Assembly: GCA_041690035.1 (NCBI GenBank)
Contig: JBDNFC010000049.1
Location: 1-26,521, forward strand
Length of the DNA stretch: 26,521 nucleotides
Direction: 5' to 3'
DNA from: CALSPH01 sp041690035
Lineage (GTDB): Bacteria; Bacteroidota; Bacteroidia; NS11-12g; UBA955
The notes under the pieces were generated by a model. That model ran no database searches and was not told the DNA's origin. It saw only the letters and a list, made by a program, of their open reading frames with translations. Positions 23,446 through 26,521 of the stretch are shown one piece after another. The position numbers and the translations under genes are program-made. The stretch's first letter is position 1. Each line of letters opens with the position of its first letter.

Positions 23446-24710
23446 GAAAGACTAAATTATTTTTAATAGTATTATTTATTTTTATAGGTAAACTGAGTAT
23501 GGCCATTCAAATATTGATACCAATGGATGAAACACAAAGACAACATCTGCGGGCTTATGGAATTGCATATTGGCTTTTAGCTCAAGGGCAAGAGGTAGAT
23601 TGGCTGTTAAATTATAAAGGCGGCAGCTTTATGTTTAATTACAATGTAGCATACGAGAAGGAATGTATTTTAAGGGGGATTGTTTATAAACAAATCACAG
23701 AGGCAGAGGCCAATGGTATTATTGCAACTATCAATAATCCAGATGAAAACATGAATGATCTTAAATTATTAAAAGCACCAAAAATAGCAGTATATAGCCC
23801 CAAATCTAAGCAGCCTTGGGATGATGCAGTAACACTTGTGCTTACATATGCCGAGATTCCTTATGAAATTATTTTTGATGAAGAGGTAATGGATGGCAAA
23901 TTGCCCTTGTATGATTGGTTGCATCTGCACCATGAAGATTTTACAGGACAGCAAGGAAAATTTATACTTTATCAACAAGAGCCTTGGTATCAAGATCAAG
24001 TAAAAGAAGGAGAGGTAATGGCAGCCAAATATAATTTCACCAAAATATCGCAATTAAAATTAGCCGTTGCAAAAAAAATAAGAGAGTTTACCTCTGGTGG
24101 TGGATTTTTATTTGCAATGTGCAGTGCCACAGATACCTATGATATATCACTGGCAGCCGAGGGTACAGATATTGTAGAATCTGTTTATGACGGAGACCCT
24201 ATGAATCCAAGCGCGCAAAAAATGTTAGATTTTGAAAAATGTTTTGCTTTTCAGAATTTTTCTTTAATTACTAACCCCTACACTTATGAGCACAGCAATA
24301 TTGATGTAGATAATGTAAACCGTATTTATAAAATAAAAGAGGAGGATGACTATTTCACACTCTTCGATTTTTCAGCAAAATGGGATGTAATACCAGCTAT
24401 ATTATGCCAAAATCATACTAAGATTGTTAAAGCTTTTTATGGCCAAAACACAGCATACAGAAAAGAGTATATTAAAAGCAATGTTTTAATCATGGGCGAA
24501 AACAGGGGATTGAACGAAGCAAGATACTTACATGGCACTTTTGGCAGTGGCACATGGACATTTTTTAGTGGACATGACCCAGAAGATTATCAACACATGG
24601 TAGGCGAACCGCCAACAGAACTTTCTTTGCACCCAACATCACCCGGATATAGGCTAATATTAAATAACATTCTTTTTCCTTCTGCCAAAAAGAAAAAACA
24701 AAAAACCTAA
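23442..24710 (+). CDS. Secreted amidotransferase-fold protein (often annotated 'asparagine synthetase B' in Bacteroidota)
   Basis: This 422-residue exported protein has a signal peptide of about 21 residues (ending L-S-M-A). The mature part has a G-G-G-F-L-F-A-M-C-S-A-T-D-T segment at 219-232, where Cys227 sits like the nucleophile elbow of class I glutamine-amidotransferase folds. A histidine-rich L-H-L-H-H-E-D-F-T-G motif is at 160-169, and the C-terminus has H-G-T-F-G-S-G-T-W-T-F-F-S-G-H. Homologues in Bacteroidota are commonly labelled asparagine synthetase B, but the real enzyme is cytoplasmic and has an ATP domain, which is absent here, so that label is doubtful. Substrate and role are unknown. 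It starts at ATG 23442 inside the crcB stop. Confidence 0.7.
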   Translation: MRKTKLFLIVLFIFIGKLSMAIQILIPMDETQRQHLRAYGIAYWLLAQGQEVDWLLNYKGGSFMFNYNVAYEKECILRGIVYKQITEAEANGIIATINNPDENMNDLKLLKAPKIAVYSPKSKQPWDDAVTLVLTYAEIPYEIIFDEEVMDGKLPLYDWLHLHHEDFTGQQGKFILYQQEPWYQDQVKEGEVMAAKYNFTKISQLKLAVAKKIREFTSGGGFLFAMCSATDTYDISLAAEGTDIVESVYDGDPMNPSAQKMLDFEKCFAFQNFSLITNPYTYEHSNIDVDNVNRIYKIKEEDDYFTLFDFSAKWDVIPAILCQNHTKIVKAFYGQNTAYRKEYIKSNVLIMGENRGLNEARYLHGTFGSGTWTFFSGHDPEDYQHMVGEPPTELSLHPTSPGYRLILNNILFPSAKKKKQKT

Positions 24711-24755
24711 CTTGTGGTTTTAAAAATATAACCATACATAAAAAATATAGAACTA

Positions 24756-25148
24756 TTGAAAACAAGCACAAATATTAGCAATGGAATAAAAATCATCGTG
24801 CTGCCAATTTTTATAAAAACAGTACAACAATCAGATGGTCAATATCATTATTATGAATATAATATTGAAATTATTAATCATAATTATTTCCCTATTAAGC
24901 TATTGGCAAGGCACTGGAAAATACTGGACACCATGTATGGTGAAAAAGAGGTGCATGGCGAAGGTGTGGTTGGCCAACAACCAATATTATTGCCAAATGA
25001 AAAATTTAGCTACCAAAGTTTTGTAGGCATAAAGAGTTTTGTGGGCACGATGAAAGGCGAATATTTTTTTGAAAATACCATACTTCAATCCCCAATAGAA
25101 GCGGTAATTCCAGAATTTCTGCTCATTTACCCGCCATTTAACAATTAA
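24756..25148 (+). CDS. apaG: ApaG-domain protein
   Basis: This 130-residue single-domain protein of the ApaG family is a small β-sandwich linked by older literature to Co2+/Mg2+ resistance but of unclear biochemical role. Matches include N-G-I-K-I-I-V near the start, Y-N-I-E-I-I-N-H (strand B), L-A-R-H-W-K-I-L-D, and G-E-G-V-V-G-Q-Q-P-I-L-L-P-N-E-K-F-S-Y, the usual G-V-V-G-x-x-P-x-L-x-P-G-E block. The start is TTG at 24756: an in-frame TAA lies 27 bp upstream and no in-frame ATG fits. The following mnmE frame begins 3 bp after its stop and is in the same frame. Confidence 0.92.
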   Translation: MKTSTNISNGIKIIVLPIFIKTVQQSDGQYHYYEYNIEIINHNYFPIKLLARHWKILDTMYGEKEVHGEGVVGQQPILLPNEKFSYQSFVGIKSFVGTMKGEYFFENTILQSPIEAVIPEFLLIYPPFNN

Positions 25149-25151
25149 TTA

Positions 25152-26521
25152 TTGTATCAACTTAGCGATAATATTATTGCCCTTAGCACACCTGCGGGAA
25201 CATCTGCATTGGCGCTGATAAGGCTAACAGGAAAAGATGTGCAACACATTGTTGCTGATTTTTTTTCTAAAGATATTAGCAACGCTCTTCAAGCCAGCAT
25301 TCATTATGGTTTTTTGAGCGATGAGGGCAAAACGATAGATGAAGTAATGGTGTCTGTATTTTGGGCACCACGTTCTTTTACTGGAGAAAATATGTTAGAA
25401 ATATCTTGTCATGGCTCGCCTATTATTACCCAACGTATCATTACCACCTTAATTAAAGATAAAAGATTGAGAATGGCAGAGGCAGGGGAGTTTAGCTTAC
25501 GCGCATTTCAGAATAAAAAAATGGATTTAGTAAAAGCAGAATCTATCTCAGATTTGATAGCTGCGGCATCTATTGCAGCTCAACAAATAGCTGCAAATCA
25601 ATTGCGCAATGGATTTTCTTCCACTTTGTTAGATATGCGGCAATCTTTGGTTGATTTTGCAGCCCTGTTAGAGCTAGAGTTAGATTTTAGTGAAGAGGAT
25701 GTGGAATTTGCAAAACGAGATGATTTAAAAAAATTATGCAACGAGCTTATTGCCAATGCAACAATGTTGAGCGGAAGTTTTAAATTTGGTAATGCCATTA
25801 AAAATGGGATTCAAACTGCTATTATAGGCAAGCCCAATGCAGGTAAAAGCACCTTGCTCAATGCATTGCTGAATGAAGATAGGGCTATTGTTTCGCCAAT
25901 TGCAGGCACTACCCGCGATACCATTGAGGAAAAATTTACGATTAATGGGGTTCTTTTTCAATTAATAGATACTGCCGGATTGCGAGATGAGACCCAAGAT
26001 GAAATTGAGAAAATAGGAATAGAAAGAACACAAAAGGCCATGCGGCAGGCCAATGTTTTGATTTTGGTTTTGGATGCCACTGATAAAAATGCAATTGATT
26101 TTTATAAACAAATAAAAATGCAGTGTATCGATAAATTGGGTTTTATTACCTTAATTAATAAAGCAGATTTGGTGGATGAAAAAACATTGGCATCAATAGT
26201 TAATGGTTTAGAAAATGGGCTTGCTATTTCTGCAAATTCCAAGAAGATAGCTGTTTTGTTAACCGAATTGGAAAAGATTTCTGAAAAACTAAATCACGAG
26301 GCAGCACAACCCATGATTACTAATCTTAGGCACTATGAAGCATTAAATAATGCATGTCAGAGTTTGTCTAAAGTAGTAGAGGGTATAGAGAATGGTGCAT
26401 ATTTAGAATTGGTGGCTGCTGATTTAAAAAATGCACTGTATCATCTTGGCAGCATATCTGGCGGAAACATAGGGGCAGATGAGGTGCTTACGAGCGTGTT
26501 TAGTAGGTTTTGTATCGGAAA
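25152..26521 (+). CDS. mnmE: tRNA uridine-5-carboxymethylaminomethyl modification GTPase MnmE (complete but for the last base and stop)
   Basis: This GTPase works with MnmG to install the 5-carboxymethylaminomethyl group on wobble U34 of certain tRNAs. About 457 codons are visible, ending F-C-I-G-K, the normal family C-terminus with its conserved cysteine. Only the last base of the final codon and the stop lie outside. Folate-binding N-terminal domain: D-N-I-I-A-L-S-T-P-A-G near the start. G-domain motifs: G-K-P-N-A-G-K-S at 226-233, D-T-A-G-L-R at 273-278, N-K-A-D at 336-339. The start is TTG at 25152 (L-Y-Q-L-S), which gives the usual N-terminus. The codon just before it is TTA, and the apaG stop TAA is the codon before that, all in one frame. 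No ATG start exists nearby. Confidence 0.95.
   Translation, partial: MYQLSDNIIALSTPAGTSALALIRLTGKDVQHIVADFFSKDISNALQASIHYGFLSDEGKTIDEVMVSVFWAPRSFTGENMLEISCHGSPIITQRIITTLIKDKRLRMAEAGEFSLRAFQNKKMDLVKAESISDLIAAASIAAQQIAANQLRNGFSSTLLDMRQSLVDFAALLELELDFSEEDVEFAKRDDLKKLCNELIANATMLSGSFKFGNAIKNGIQTAIIGKPNAGKSTLLNALLNEDRAIVSPIAGTTRDTIEEKFTINGVLFQLIDTAGLRDETQDEIEKIGIERTQKAMRQANVLILVLDATDKNAIDFYKQIKMQCIDKLGFITLINKADLVDEKTLASIVNGLENGLAISANSKKIAVLLTELEKISEKLNHEAAQPMITNLRHYEALNNACQSLSKVVEGIENGAYLELVAADLKNALYHLGSISGGNIGADEVLTSVFSRFCIG

Noticed and set aside
25152..26521. mnmE as a truncated gene
   Set aside because: The sequence reaches F-C-I-G-K, the family C-terminus; only the last base and stop fall outside the window.

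Overview
The window reads as a stretch of a low-GC genome from the phylum Bacteroidota. Four things support this. The 1379-residue secreted protein ends in a gliding-motility-type (CHU_C, type B) sorting domain of the type IX secretion system. Several exported proteins have signal peptides ending in A-Q or S-Q. Bacteroidota-style -7 promoter boxes (TAnnTTTG) precede many genes. MnmE ends in F-C-I-G-K and SSB in D-L-P-F. No phage, plasmid, insertion sequence or CRISPR array is visible. Most genes are housekeeping, so the window looks like ordinary chromosome with one decayed patch. Class-level placement cannot be settled from this sequence.

Layout. 1-5604 (minus strand): ald, tadA, a GT4 glycosyltransferase and a short sugar epimerase lie close together or overlap. 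They are followed by tatA, gatA and the start of a lytic-transglycosylase-like secreted protein that runs off the left edge and has lost its catalytic glutamate. 5605-6480: an ald upstream region with repeated sites, then two decayed genes, one for an exported barrel-like protein and one a C-terminal murD fragment. 6481-7613 (plus): gmk and nadD overlap by ATGA. 7633-10675 (minus): sodium/solute symporter, LOG-family nucleotide hydrolase, YkuD/YafK-like L,D-transpeptidase and a small winged-helix-like protein, read as one operon. 10676-11224: gene-free. 11225-18234 (minus): secreted TPR protein, GT2 glycosyltransferase, then a perfect hairpin terminator and the large PKD-repeat T9SS cargo with a consensus promoter. 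18235-19094: AT-rich gene-free spacer. 19095-19638: ssb faces folA plus tRNA-Leu, with a shared bidirectional terminator. 20245-21584 (minus): SDR and thioredoxin-like protein. 21628-26521 (plus): GNAT-like protein, tRNA-Lys, tRNA-Pro, crcB, a secreted amidotransferase-fold protein, apaG, and mnmE, which lacks only its last base and stop codon.

Shared themes are translation and tRNA function (gatA, tadA, mnmE, three tRNAs), nucleotide and cofactor supply (gmk, nadD, folA, LOG), and envelope or secreted proteins. I did not find a convincing new defence or mobile system. The best leads are the catalytically altered transglycosylase homologue, the murD/barrel gene graveyard, the same-frame apaG-TAA-mnmE arrangement with two TTG starts, the crcB-coupled secreted amidotransferase-like protein, and the repeated sites upstream of ald.
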